A stretch of DNA of 64,000 bases, taken from Diphasiastrum complanatum. Its lineage: Eukaryota > Streptophyta > Lycopodiopsida > Lycopodiales > Lycopodiaceae. Below, one piece after another: positions 42,185 to 53,865 of the stretch. Numbering within the stretch: position 1 is the stretch's first letter; each line of letters begins with the position of its first letter. The notes below the pieces were generated by a model. It was not told where the DNA came from. It was given only the letters and a program-made list of their open reading frames with translations, and made no database searches. A program made the translations under genes and the position numbers. The stretch is from assembly GCA_029204225.1 (NCBI GenBank), contig CM055106.1:25503368-25567367 (forward strand). Reading direction: 5' to 3'.

Positions 42185-43299
42185 TGTCATTCATTCAACA
42201 CTTTATTCATTCATTCATTCATGAAGTGTTGATGATATCTTGTAGCAAATTTATTCATTGAGTATTTTTGCTTCAACTTCTAAGAGAGCATATTTATATT
42301 CAATAGACAGATTTTTGGGACAACCGTCTACACTATGGCAGAAAAATTAGCAGCATTTATGACAAAGTCTTGTTAGAGGGGCCAGCAAAATATTGTTTAA
42401 AAGAGCAAAAATTTCTACATTTTTTTGCAAAATATAAAATTCCACATAACTTTCATTTTGAAGTGAACACTAAACATCTACTAAAAGCCCAATAGTATGA
42501 GAATACATCAAACAATATCTAGAAACGAAATAACCATGTACAATAGAGCATGGGTTTATTGAATTCATACGAGTTTCCATAACCCACTCTGAGAATACCA
42601 ACCTAGCAAGCCTTTTAGTTACAACAGAAGTATTACAATAATTTGCCATATAGCCAACTATTCTATCTAATCATAAGAGGACAAATCAGCTAGATAATGC
42701 ATTCAACAATGTCAACCCACTTAGTGAAATCAATCTAGCAAGCCATTTGGTTACAGTAATAGTATAGCCCCAAATACAGCCGACAACTTTATTTAATCAT
42801 TAGAGTAGTTATCGAATCTGTCATAGCTTGAAGATGTACACATCAGGATCAACCCTAAACCAGCCAGGTAGCCAAACACAAAATGGGCATTAGGTGACAA
42901 TTACAGAACTATAGCCCAAAATGCTTTCCCAAACAACAAAGCACTCTATCTATTCATTACAGAACTGCAATAGAACACAAGATAATGCATTCAATACTAG
43001 CAGAAAACTATGACAACAAGGCATTTACTTACACTACAAGTAAAACAGCCCATATTGCATTGACATACAACCGCCAATTCATTCTAATAAAAAACAGTAG
43101 AAAAAAAACCTGTGGTAAAAACTTTATCATCGTAGTAAAGGATTTGGGCCATTTGGACTCACTCCATGTGAAACCACCCTTGAAAAACCTTAAACAATCC
43201 ATACAATTTGTAAAGCCAGTGCTAATAAGATTTGGAACTAGTATTGATTTAGAGCGACAACAATAAATAAACTGTCAATAAACTTAATGCATGGATTAA
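42185..43299. other. Gap, no gene; weak diverged repeats
   Basis: AT-rich. There is a TCATTCATTCATTCA microsatellite inside a 9-bp inverted repeat TCAACACTT/AAGTGTTGA (42190-42235). Two diverged copies of a block start CTAGCAAGCCWTTTRGTTAC (near 42604 and 42729). No convincing ORF or element end. Confidence 0.4.
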
Positions 43300-43812
43300 A
43301 TTGGAAACTGTTGAGAGAGAGGAACGGTGAGAACCATTGAGAGAGAGGAACCATTCCCACGGTTCTCATAGTTCTCACGGTTCCTCTACGGTTCCTCTCA
43401 CAACTCATGGTGAGTGAGAGGGAGAGAGGGAGAGCATCCGAGAGAGAGAAAGAGCATCGTGAGAACCGTGAGCGAGAGAGAGGGAGAACCGTGAGTGAGA
43501 GAGAGGAACCATTACAACCTCTCTCTCGGATGCCCTCTCTCTCTCGCACATGCCTCCCTCTCTCTCGGATGCTCTCTCTCTCTCTGATGCTCTCTTCCTC
43601 TCTCTCTCAGTCACGGTTCTCACGGTTTCTCTGTCACTCATGGTTCTCACGATTCCTCTCTCTCTCTCTCTCTCTCACGGTTCTCACAGTTTTCACGATG
43701 CTCTCTCTCTCTCTCTTGGATGCTCTCACTCTCTCTCTCACACTCACGGTTCTCACGGTTCCTCTCTCACTCATGGTTCTCACGGTTCACGGTTCTCCCT
43801 CTCTCTCGCTCA
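43300..43812. repeat. GA-rich then CT-rich compound repeat, potential long hairpin
   Basis: 43300-43520 is built from GAGAGAGAGGAACC and GTGAGAACC words. 43520-43812 is built from the complements GGTTCTCACGGTTCCTC and CTCTCTC with CGGATGC. The two halves are roughly reverse complements, so a single strand could fold back over about 200 bases. It sits where the U5 end of the adjacent CopC-type LTR should be. The long open frames through it are low-complexity artefacts. Confidence 0.65.
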
Positions 43813-44224
43813 CGAATGATCATTCTACACATAGAATTGCAAGATAACATCATGAGAGTGCACCAATGAGTAGTAGAACTCAAAGAGGACCATGTATAAT
43901 GATGAAATGAGACAGAGAAGAGAGAAGATGTGTCTCTCCACGAGTTACATCCTTTTATAGTAGGTCCAAACCCTATCTGGCTACTTGGCTTTCCCTTCAA
44001 AATGTAAACCCTACTATTTTTGGGTCTAGATTCAAAGTACCCAACATTCAAATTTGAATCTCTCTCAAAATTGACTACCGCCTTTTCCACACTTTCAATA
44101 AGTGTTTATTGAATGTATTTTAAACTAATATAATCTCAAAATGTTTATCTCTAAGTCTAAAATGAGTTTGGGCCTCAATTGACAATTTGCCAAAATATGA
44201 CTAAACTTGTTGAAATCTCTCATA
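43813..44224 (-). repeat. CopC-family LTR, U5 part missing
   Basis: On the minus strand it starts TATGAGAGATTTCAAC and matches the family LTR through the TATA region to about GTGTAGAATGATCATTC. The rest is replaced by the GA/CT repeat. Its upstream neighbour is the CACTA-like segment, exactly as for the LTR at 21905. Confidence 0.75.
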
Positions 44225-46167
44225 GTTCTTCCTCTTTCCATACCTCTTAATGAAGCAAGCATCCACATCAAACTGAACTTGGAATCCAAGTCTCTGAGAT
44301 TGGGTGTATGAGAGAATCAATTGGACATATGAGAAACAATCATCAGAAAGGATTTTTTTCAACTGATCAATCTATCATCAATAGAATGAAGTATGTAACA
44401 AGCTCTAAAAAAGGATAACTTCCATTGAGATTAGGATATTAGAAAAAATGGTTCTCCAAATTTTATGAATGAGATTAGAAAAAATCTTAGTTACTCAACA
44501 GTGTCTTGCCACTATCATAACAATATGACACTTGCTCAAACCTACCATGAGACGTTATGTTTAATGTCAAGTAATTACTTTTTCAATTTCATGTTGTAAA
44601 TTACAAACATACTTGGAACAACATTTTAGATATGATGTTTGTTTTGGATGTCTTAATTTAAGTTTTAATTTTCATTAATGAGAATGTTATATGTTAATTG
44701 ATGAATATTAATTTTCCATGTTTGAAGGACTATGAACCGTCATCTAGTTCCAGTGATGATGACAACAGTCACTCCATATCCAAAACAAAATTGGCATACG
44801 ATGGGCCACACATAAATCAACTATCACATCGTGAGTGTATGGATTGAGATCCGTGATGAAAATAGATGAACAACAACATGCCAAAACATATCAGCCTTGA
44901 CCTAGTTCTACTAATTCTTCAGAATCAAGATCAAGGGCCGAAAATGATTTTTGCATTCAAGATAATATTGAAATCATGAACAACTTGATAAATAACATCT
45001 ATGAGCATCATGACGTGGAAGCATGTCATGAACATGATAGTGAATCAATTGTGAGTATCCAAAAAAAGAAATTGAGAGAAGAATCAATCACACCAATATA
45101 TACTGGAGCAAAGACATCTCGTTTGGTCACTTCGTTGCTTATATTGAACCTCCAAGTGAAATATAAACGGAGTGATACAAGTTTTACATCTTTATTTGAG
45201 TAAATAAGATTGACATTTTTTTTAAAGATTTTATTAGATGTGTTGTTCAAGTACAAAGATTTCGTTGAGTAGATGATTTTGTTTTATATTACTAAAATTT
45301 ACATGATTATGTATGGGTTATTGCACAAACTTCTCCCAGAATGAAACACTATGTTTCAGACAAGAGTTGAGACATGAAAAATGTTGAATGCAATGAGAAT
45401 TTTGGACTATACATTGCATCATGCTTGTCTCATGTCCACTACAAGACAATACATTTTTGTTGCATGCGATTTTAATGTGGAAAATGCATGACTATCGAGA
45501 ATTGGGTGATTGTTCAAGTGACTAAAAAATAAAATCGCTTGTAATTTCTATATATTTGCTTTTTATGCTTGCAATATTTATTTTTTAGGAAAAATATATT
45601 TATTACATGAATTGGATTTGATTTTTTTAGGTTTACAACTTTTGGATATCATGCGTGTCTCATTTGTGGACCAAATATTGATGCTCGACACTCATGTCAT
45701 CGAAACAAAGTTCTATATGAAAATCATCACAAGCACTTGCATGATGAAAATCATCCATTTAGAAATGCTCATTGAAGAGGCTTTGGAGGAAAATTAGAAA
45801 CAATGATGCCTCCAACCTTTTCCATCCTTCATACTATAGGCTTGTATGATTGGCTCTCAGCCGTAGTATAGATCGTGAGTCCTACGTTCCCACTTTCTCA
45901 AAAACGTTCTCATTCCCATTCCTTGGCAACCACATTGCTCTGCCTATCAAATGAGGTGAATGGTGTAAAGGTAAGATGTGCAATCCAAATGATAATGACA
46001 TGGATGTTTTGTTATCTATAGTCTAATTCACTAACAAATAATTGTTATATGCATGTGAGAGCAACAAAAGAAAAATCTATCCAATACAAAAATATTGAGA
46101 CAACTATCAAAATAGTTAACAAAAACTTTTCATAAAAAGTAAGATGAGTCCCTAGCTAGTTTGAGTA
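44225..46167 (+). mobile_element. Degenerate CACTA-like segment, copy 2
   Basis: It is collinear with 22503-24449, with small indels, and both copies end at CTAGCTAGTTTGAGTAG. It includes the transposase-like frame at 44976-45203 and the CACTACAAGA motif near 45436. A frame at 45612-45797 (VDQILMLDTHVIETKFYMKI) is conserved in broken form in copy 1. The shared LTR on its left shows that LTR plus segment were duplicated as one block. Confidence 0.4.
44976..45203 (+). pseudogene. Transposase-like fragment, second copy
   Basis: 75 codons, the same as 23260-23487 apart from a handful of residues (for example HEHD for KHD, YTGAKTS for YLGAKTS). The same uncertain TNP2 resemblance applies. Both copies stay open, which could be chance over so short a length. 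Confidence 0.4.
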
Positions 46168-46200
46168 GCAAATTAAATCGAAGGAGAGCGCGCACACGCT

Positions 46201-46207
46201 TATAAAA
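46201..46207 (+). promoter_or_regulatory. TATA box of the gene candidate
   Basis: TATAAAA follows GCGCGCACACGCT and lies 112 bases before the first in-frame ATG (46313). It starts only about 35 bases beyond the end of the duplicated CACTA-like block. Confidence 0.5.
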
Positions 46208-46312
46208 CAGCAACGTCAACAACTCTAGCTTACTTCTGATTTTACCTTGTGGGTTGTTGTTGCCGCTTTTTGTTTTTATTTCAAACACACTCTCACTCAC
46301 TCACTCACATAC

Positions 46313-47557
46313 ATGCGATACCTGGCAGCTCATTTCACTCACTCTTGTTTTTCGATCGCTCTCTATTTCTCTTTCTTGCTCTTGCTACCAGCTAATGCCG
46401 TCATTTCATTTCTCTCTCTCTCTCGCGTGCGCGCGCCTCTAGCTCTTGCTACCCGGTGCCTTCATTTCACTACTGCTCAGCCTGACGGGTTGTTGATTAC
46501 CAATTGCAAAAGCATTCCGGTACTGCTACATCCGCTAGTAGCTGTTACTGTCAATAAATTGGCTTCATTCATTCCATTTCGGTGTCTTGAGATGCCTCCC
46601 GGGGGATGCGGTATGGGCGTGGCTTCTTCTTCATCAGTGGAATTGCAAAACCTGGATAAACTTTGTTTGAGCCAGACTTCTGATACGATATCCCAAGCAG
46701 GTGGAGCGAGTATGATTTCCTTTTCTGATCTCTGTCTTATCATTTTCGCAATGTTTGTATTCGGTAATTGAGGTAGTAGATCTTTGGTGCAGTGGTGGAA
46801 AAGGCCCGAATCATTTGTGCTTGTCAGATTAATCGCTTCGAAAATGTTATAACGTCTGTTTGTCTACATGCATGGCGTGCTTGTGTAACTGTTACATCTT
46901 GGCCTTTATGGGGTTACCGTGCAGACAAGATACTAGAATTGATTTGTTGTGTTCTTTCTGTGGCTTGGCTGGCTGAGTGCCTAGCTTCTACGATTTTTCC
47001 ATTAGCCCCCATTCATGGTTTAGTCACGTGGCTACACTGTGAAGTTGGTTGATCTGATAGGCGAGGTGTGTGAACACCGGGCCAACATTGATGAAATCAA
47101 ACCTTATTATGTCTAGATGAAAGCGGAGATTTACTTGTATAGTGCATAATGTTGTTGTGTTTTATTTTCAGGATTGAAACAGAAAACGAAAATAGAAAAA
47201 GAGAAAACAATCGAGATGCTGATGAATGAAAGGAAGGAAACAAGCGGAGCGACGTATGGTGAACAAAGTCAGAACAGTACAATTATAGATGAATCGGGTC
47301 CTGGACTATCTATACCTTTGGCAGAGATTATTATAGAAACCAGGGTAAGAAGCTTCACTTGGGACATGGGATCCACAGATGCTAGGATCGATTCAAAATT
47401 GATGTGTGAATGGGACAATGAGGAAGACTTGTCCTATTTAGCTTTTATATGGGGACTTAGGTTAGTGGAAAGAGTTTTGATAGATTGTGAGTACGACAGC
47501 CCTTGTCTATCTCACTATGAAAATAACAGTATTTACTTTGGTAGACATCATAGATGA
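46313..47557 (+). CDS. Unrecognised two-exon gene candidate
   Basis: Exon 1 is open to 46771, but a good donor G/GTAATT lies at 46763/46764. A strong acceptor TTTATTTTCAG ends at 47171. Splicing removes 408 bases, joins the two frames in phase and runs to a stop at 47557. Candidate starts are the ATG at 46313 (MRYLAAHFTHS) and the ATG at 46591 (MPPGGCGMGVASSSS). Seen: two hydrophobic stretches (SIALYFSFLLLLPANAV and SFSDLCLIIFAMFVF), then a basic, coiled-coil-like stretch right after the intron (KQKTKIEKEKTIEML), then an acidic soluble tail (MCEWDNEEDLSYLAFIW). This could be a small membrane protein, but I recognise no family. It could also be part of an unknown repeat. A further frame at 47487-47735 may be a third exon or a frameshifted continuation. 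Confidence 0.35.
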
Positions 47558-47822
47558 CATGATCTTGGATGATGTTTCAAAAGTAGTCCCTATTAGAAAG
47601 ACAATCTACTTTTACTTTAAACTGGCCAAGCGGAGTGTACCTAGAAGATTGCGACACAAGATCACTACCTTTATGGGTGGTCTACACTGGGGTACAAATG
47701 TTGTCACCTACCCACCTCATCTGATAAACATCTAGGGGGTAGACAAGTTGTAGATATGGAGAAATTTTTGCCATCTCATAGTACTAATGTAAAGAGAGAA
47801 AAAAAAAACAAGAACAATGTGG
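47558..47822. other. Gap behind the gene candidate
   Basis: Contains the end of a plus-strand open frame (47487-47735, with RRLRHKITTFMGGLHWG) that may belong to the gene candidate. Otherwise A-rich, with a poly-A run near 47802. Confidence 0.35.
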
Positions 47823-49276
47823 TATTGTACCACAAAGGCCTTGCCATGTCATATTGTCGTATTGTTACTTTATGTGAATGCTAGAAGTTATGCGGTATGG
47901 GAAGGCGTTCAAGACATGATATTAGAATAATAAATCATTTTGTGCAATGTATGATTATTTTGATTTTGAAATATGTGCATGATCTCCATAAGTTTGTATT
48001 GTATAATCATAAATCTGATATCAGCTACTAGAATTGATAAAATTTGTTGATGATTTTAATTTTGTTGTATTACTCAGGTGATAAGGATTTCACAATCAAA
48101 TCATCCATCACTGCATCATTTTCTCCCATCTTAACATGTGAGGATTTAAAAATGGAACAATTACTTTTTAATTGTAGGTAAGACTAATTCAATGTTAAGT
48201 GCTCATATTGGTTGACCCTATGTTTATAGTAAGAAAGAGGTTGTTTATCCAATAGCATTTCTTTGAAATGGAATTCTTACAAAACCAACTCCACAGTATT
48301 GTAATTGATGTTTTTTCTAGGAACTGAAAGATCAAAGAGGCTCCCTTCCGTAAAGTTTTTGAAAATGACAAATGCTAAGCGTACAAGCTTTAGTTTCACG
48401 CTTTGATATAGTTTTAGATTTGCAAATCTTTTAATATCTAGCTATGGCTTTTAAGCATTTACCAAACTCCTAGACTTTTTCTCAAACATTTAGTCCCTTC
48501 AATCCTGTTCAAAATATATTTAACTTTGTAGACACTATACTATGAAGCTATTTTAAGATATTGTACCACAAAGGCCTTGCCATGTCATATTGTCGTATTG
48601 TTACTTTATGTGAATGCTAGAAGTTATGTAGTATGGGAAGGCATTCAAGACATAATATTAGAATAATAAATCATTCTGTGCAATGGATGAATATTTTGAT
48701 TTTGAAATATGTGCATGATCTCCATAAGTTTGTATTGTATAATCATAAATCTGATATCAGTTACTAGAATCGATAAAATTTGTTGATGATTTTAATTTTG
48801 TTGTATTACTCATGTGATAAGGATTTAACAATCAAATCATCCATCACTGCATCATTTTATCCCATCTTAACATGTGAGGATTTAAAAATAGGAACAAGTA
48901 TTTTTTAATTGTAGGTAAGACTATTTCAATGTTAAGCGCTCATATTGGTTAACCCTATGTTTATAGTAAGAAAGAGGTCTTTTATCCGATAGCACTTCTT
49001 TGAAATGGAATTCTCACAAAACCAACTCCACAGTATTGTAATTGATTTTTTTTCTAGGAACTGAAAGATCAAAAGAGGCTCCCTTCCATAAAGCTTTTGA
49101 AAATGACAAAAGCTAAGCATACAAGCTTTAGATTTGCAAATCTCTAATATCTAGCTATGGCTTTTAAGCATTTACCAAACTCTTAGACTTTTTCTAGAAC
49201 ATTTAGTCCCTTCAATCCTATTCAAAATATACTTAATCTTGTAGAAACTATATTATGAAACTATTTTAAGATATTG
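47823..49276. repeat. Tandem duplication, 736-bp unit, two copies
   Basis: Unit 1 (47823-48558) and unit 2 (48559-49276) both begin TATTGTACCACAAAGGCC and end CTATTTTAAGA. They differ by scattered substitutions, and unit 2 lacks a roughly 20-bp piece (around 48395 in unit 1). No ORF. The origin is unknown. Confidence 0.8.
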
Positions 49277-49309
49277 CATGTAAAATCAATATTTTTGTGA
49301 TCCAAGGTG

Positions 49310-50016
49310 TTATGTCCATGACCAGTACATAGGATTCAGTATACTCCTAGTCTTGGATACATGGTACTCCAGTGAAACAAGCTGTTAGTCATGCCACGTG
49401 ATACTAGACTCGACCCGAAAGTAACTAATATCCTTGTGAGACCCAGAACACACTAAATGGAGTTAGTACAAGGTTTTAGACAGTCAAGACATGTGTAGAG
49501 TTATCAATAGCAAGGCATGTGTAAAGTTATCATTAGCAATCTATGAATAGAGGATCCATGCATAGAGACTCTATTCTAGATGAATCTATGTATAGAGGAG
49601 TTAGGACCTTGCATGACTGAGTGCACAAGTGGTTCTAGGCTCTATATAAGGAGGCCAAACTCACCCTACTACCTCATTGTGTGGTTGATTTATTGCTAGT
49701 TTCTCGCTCTACGTTCATGCTTCATATTCATTGGCTTGGGGGTGAAGCCTCTAGAGTTTGATTGGTTGCTTCTACTTGGTTGGGTGGTTTCTCCATAGTG
49801 TGTTTTCCATTGTGTTTGTCTTGTAAGCAGTTTCTTGAGGAGCAAGGCTTACGAAGATTGGAGAACTTGGAAAAGTGCTACCTTTCGTTGAAATTTCGGT
49901 GTGGATCAATTGGAATTCTCTTCCAAGTGGATAGCAAGATGGCAAGTGGGTGTACTACTCCAGTTTCCATTTTCATATTGCTAAGATCCATTTCTCTCGA
50001 GATTTTTTCAAGTTTT
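49310..50016 (+). repeat. LTR-like stretch with TATA box
   Basis: It begins TGTTATGTCCATGACC after a non-repeated spacer. TATATAAG at 49643-49650 sits in GGCTCTATATAAGGAGGCC, a typical copia LTR promoter context. No matching second copy, primer site or terminal CA is identifiable, so the LTR call is tentative. The frame 49762-50076 within it is not convincing as a gene. Confidence 0.35.
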
Positions 50017-51467
50017 ACGGAGAATTGTCCTAGGAAGCCAATTTGTGATGCTTTCTTGGAGCCTTATCTTGTGTAGCTCAAATGTTTGGTAGATCTAAAT
50101 TAATGATGAAATCAGTGATGTAGGCCAGTTCTTTTCATGATTTATGATTCTAGGCTATGTTTTGGTCAAAATTGCTTCTTTTTCATGCTTTTTGACTCAA
50201 AATTGATAGGAAGAACACAAATCTATCAATATTAGATCAATTAGATGGCTATAATTCTATAAATTGGTTTGCATGTGCTAGAGAAAGAGTTGCATGTCAT
50301 GAATTTCCACTATATAGTGAAGAAAAACTGGAAAATAGCCAAAACTCATTATTTTTGTTTGTTTTTTTTCAAAAAGTTGGATAGTAGGTGGCTGTAAAAC
50401 ACCGTGTAGATCTTCTAAAGAGGTAAATTATAGTCTTTTGAAGCTGTCCTTGAAGTTAGAGCCAAAAATTCTAGCATGTGTGCTTTTTCGACTTTGTTTT
50501 ACGGAGAATTGTCCTAGGAAGCCAATTTGTGATGCTTTCTCGGAGCCTTATCTTGTGTAGCTCAAATCTTTGGTAAATCTGAATTAATGATGAAATTAAT
50601 GATGCAGGCCAGTTCTTTTCATGATTTATGATTCTAGGCTATGTTTTGGTCAAAATTGCTTCTTTTTCATGCTTTTTGACTCAAAATTGATAGGAAGAAC
50701 ACAAATCTATCAATATTAGATCAATTAGATGGCTATAATTCTATAAATTGGTTTGCATGTGCTAGAGAAAGAGTTGCATGTCATGAATTTCCACTATATA
50801 GTGAAGAAAAACTGGAAAATAGCCAAAACTCATTATTTTTGTTTGTTTTTTTTCATAAAGTTGGATAGTAGGTGGCTGTAAAACACCGTGTAGATCTTCT
50901 AAAGAGGTAAATTATAGTCTTTTGAAGCTGTCCTTGAAGTTAGAGCCAAAAATTCTAGCATGTGTGCTTTTTCGACTTTGTTTTACGGAGAATTGTCCTA
51001 GGAAGCCAATTTGTGATGCTTTTTCGGAGCCTTATCTTGTGTAGCTCAAATCTTTGGTAGATCTAAATTAATGATGAAATTAATGATGCAGGCCAGTTCT
51101 TTTCATGATTTATGACTCTAGGCTATGTTTTGGTCAAAATTGCTTCTTTTTCATGCTTTTTGACTCAAAATTGATAGGAAGAACACAAATCTAGCAATAT
51201 TAGATCAATTAGATGGCTATAATTCTGTAAATTGATTTGCATGTGCTAGAGAAAGAGTTGCATGTCATGAATTTCCACTTTATAGTGAAGAAAAACTGAA
51301 AAATAGCCAAAACTCATTATTTTTGTTTGTTTTTTTTCATAAAGTTGGATAGTAGGTGGCTGTAAAACACCGTGTAGATCTTCTAAAGAGGTGAATTAAA
51401 GCCTTTTGAAGTTGTCCTTGAAGTTAGAGCCAAAAATTCAGCACGTGTGCTTTTTCGACTTTGTTTT
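50017..51467. repeat. Three tandem copies of a 484-bp unit
   Basis: ACGGAGAATTGTCCTAGG starts at 50017, 50501 and 50985, an exact 484-bp period. The copies differ at only a few bases (for example CAAATGTTTGG against CAAATCTTTGG), so the array is young. The third copy ends at GCTTTTTCGACTTTGTTTT, where it passes into copia sequence that has almost the same word. No coding potential. Confidence 0.9.
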
Positions 51468-51966
51468 TTCCTTTTGGGTTGTATCGGCATTCATATGCTG
51501 AATGTCCTTTCTTCTTGTAGTGCATGCAAGGAATTGTCGGGTTAAAAGTGTCCTGGGCTTGTGACAATGATCACAAGTAGAAGCTTCATATTCTTGCTTC
51601 ATGGCATCATACCACTCCTTGGTATTGAGTGCCTCTTCAACATCCTTTGGCTCTTCATGTGAGATGAAATATGCAAAGTTGGTGGAATCAACTTGCTTGC
51701 CTTTGTGAACATAAGAAAGCCTCTTAGGCTCAGATCTCTCTCTTGATGTCCTCCTAGGTGTGCAAACCAGAGGAGACTCTTCCTCAAATCTTGACCCCAA
51801 CAAGTCTTGATGGTCTTCAATAGGCATGATAGGTGATAGATCTTGAGGTGACTTAATCTCGGCCCATTCATATGATGGATGTTGATCTTCATGGAATCTA
51901 ACATCTCTACTTTCAATCACTTGAGAAGTAGAGAGCACAAAGATTCTATAAGTCTTTTTGGTGGAT
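51460..51966 (-). pseudogene. Second copy of the copia-1/copia-2 chimera
   Basis: On the minus strand: the end of copia-1 integrase (YRIFVLSTSQVIESRDVRF, CTPRRTSRERSEPKRLS), linker, RT start EWYDAMKQEYEAS, then the same direct switch to the copia-2 knuckle region (CDHCHKP). It is collinear with 262-780, more than 90% alike by eye. It ends on the left at the third 484-bp repeat and on the right at unrelated sequence. It is too short to be functional. Confidence 0.8.
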
Positions 51967-52105
51967 GAATATGTAGTGCATCCGTGAGCCAGGTGAAGGT
52001 TAGTTCCATCAGAATTTTTCAAGTGGAGGTTACCCTTGAAAAAATATCATTCCAATCTCTCACCAAGCTGAAAAATCGTTTATTTTTTAAAGAATTTTTT
52101 AGAAA

Positions 52106-53865
52106 ATGGTAGAAGGAGATCAAGGAGACACATATGTGGATTATGATGTGCCACAACCACATCCTGTTATCAGACAAACACCTTGTCTAAAGATGCCAAA
52201 CTATAATGGAGTCACGGATCTAATCATATTATTCAAAATTTATATAGAATCTTGTAAGGTTTATAGTGAAGTAAATCCAGAATATAAGCTCAAGCTATTT
52301 CGAATGCCACTTATGGCAGTTGCGCAAGATTGGTGTTATAATCAAGCTCTAGAAAAATGTGCCAATTGGGAAGTAGTTAGAACTTCCTTGATCATTCGCT
52401 TTAAGCCAATGAAGTTTCTTGATGGTTCATTCATCTTGATGAGTAAGTTCAGAATGGGAAAAAGATGATGGCCTATGACTATGTTAAACGTATCAAGCAT
52501 CTTCGATCTAAACGCAAACCTAATCTCATTACTGATGGGGGCATGACCATGTGGTTCTTACAGGACTTCCAAACCATATCAAACATGAGCTCAATCATCG
52601 AGAACAATATATGACATTGCAACAGGCAATTCATGATGCAATACGCAAAGAAGTTGAGAAGTCAGATGATGAGCCACACATTGGTATGTTGTCGTACATA
52701 GCATGTAGAACTACCACAACTTCTATGACTATTGCTTCTACGAACATCAATGGAACTGCCAAAATGGTGATAGAAGAGTTCAATAAACTTAGTAAAAAAG
52801 AGCAGATGCAGACTAAAAAGATGTAGTCTGAGTTTGAAGCAAAGATAAAAGCATTAGAAGATCGGCATGTCCAACTTACTAAAGCTTGAGACAAGATAAC
52901 ATGTCAGACCTTTCCTACTAGGAAAAACGTTTGTTGGGTCATCTATGCTAGAGATCATACAATGAACGTGTGTCCATCCAACAACGAAACGATGAACGAC
53001 TAATACTTATTGTCATTTGTGCAATTCTAACAGTCATGAAATAGCATTTTTTTCATTTAATCCAAGGATTATTCAACAATGTTATTACAAGTATGGATAT
53101 CATGAAGGTCCAAAGTGAAAAGCTCCAAATGGTAAAGTGCATGAACTTGGTTATCTAGACCAAATGGCATTACCTACTTCCGAAGGACAAGAAGGACCTC
53201 ATGCCAATATGATAGTGCCAGAAGCTACATCAAGTTAGAATCAGTGGAATTATCCTCGTAACCAAAATCCTACACCACATGCACAATATGCAATCTATGT
53301 TGTTGCACAACAACGACAATCTAGACAGTGGGAAAGAGCACCACTAGGTGCTTTGGGTGGGGAGAAAATCATCGCATAGCAGAATGTCCAAACAAAAGGG
53401 AAATTCAAGCCAATTTGTCAAAAATCTAGATATGGACATTACTATAATGACTATCTAGTTAGACCAAAAGTGCCATCTACAACTGCTCCGATGAATATGG
53501 TTTCCATTAAACCAAGCGAAGCATTTTGCAAAACTAGCTCTATGAAGAGTACATGAAATAACTACACCAATTATCATTGTCACAAGTGCCCAAAAGCAAA
53601 AAGAAGTTGCTCTGAATCCATCACCCTTTCACATCCAGAGTCTGTCCAAAGAGTAGTCAAAAAATAAGAAATATCATAAAATGAGGTAGTTGATCAAAGA
53701 CCTTCGAGCAGAAAAAGCATTAGAGATCCACATGTATCAGTTGTTCCAATGAATCTACCTAATCCTTTGCAAAAATCGCATCAAAGAACTGATGTAAATA
53801 CTTAGTTACATCAATGCAAAAATCCATTCAAGATGATAGATCAACCGGGGATCTTATTTTAAATA
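52106..53865 (+). pseudogene. GypF Ty3/gypsy gag remnant, forward copy
   Basis: The frame 52106-52468 starts MVEGDQGDTYVDYDVPQPHP. It has a gypsy gag core: MPNYNGVTDLIILFKIYIES, YKLKLFRMPLMAVAQDWCY, SLIIRFKPMKF. After a break it continues (52551-52826) with GLPNHIKHELNHREQYMTL and DDEPHIGMLSYIACRTTT, then a Lys/Glu-rich coiled stretch, then knuckle-like Cys/His pairs (CHLCNS, CYYKYGYHEGPKC, RYGHYYNDYL, HCHKCPKAKRSC, all between 53010 and 53610) broken by stops. No protease or pol follows. The part from 52575 on is repeated in reverse at 56411-58935. Confidence 0.7.

Noticed and set aside
43238-43847. Long Ser/Leu- and Arg/Glu-rich frames across the GA/CT repeat
   Set aside because: Low-complexity artefacts of the repeat, with no gene signals.
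49762-50076. 104-codon frame starting MVASTWLGGFSIVC
   Set aside because: It lies in an LTR-like stretch and runs into the first 484-bp repeat. It has no domain, and its counterpart in the other repeat copies is not open in the same way.
50017-51467. Reading the 484-bp repeats as a pair of LTRs with an internal region
   Set aside because: The copies are directly adjacent with no internal sequence, and they have no TG...CA ends, primer site or polypurine tract.
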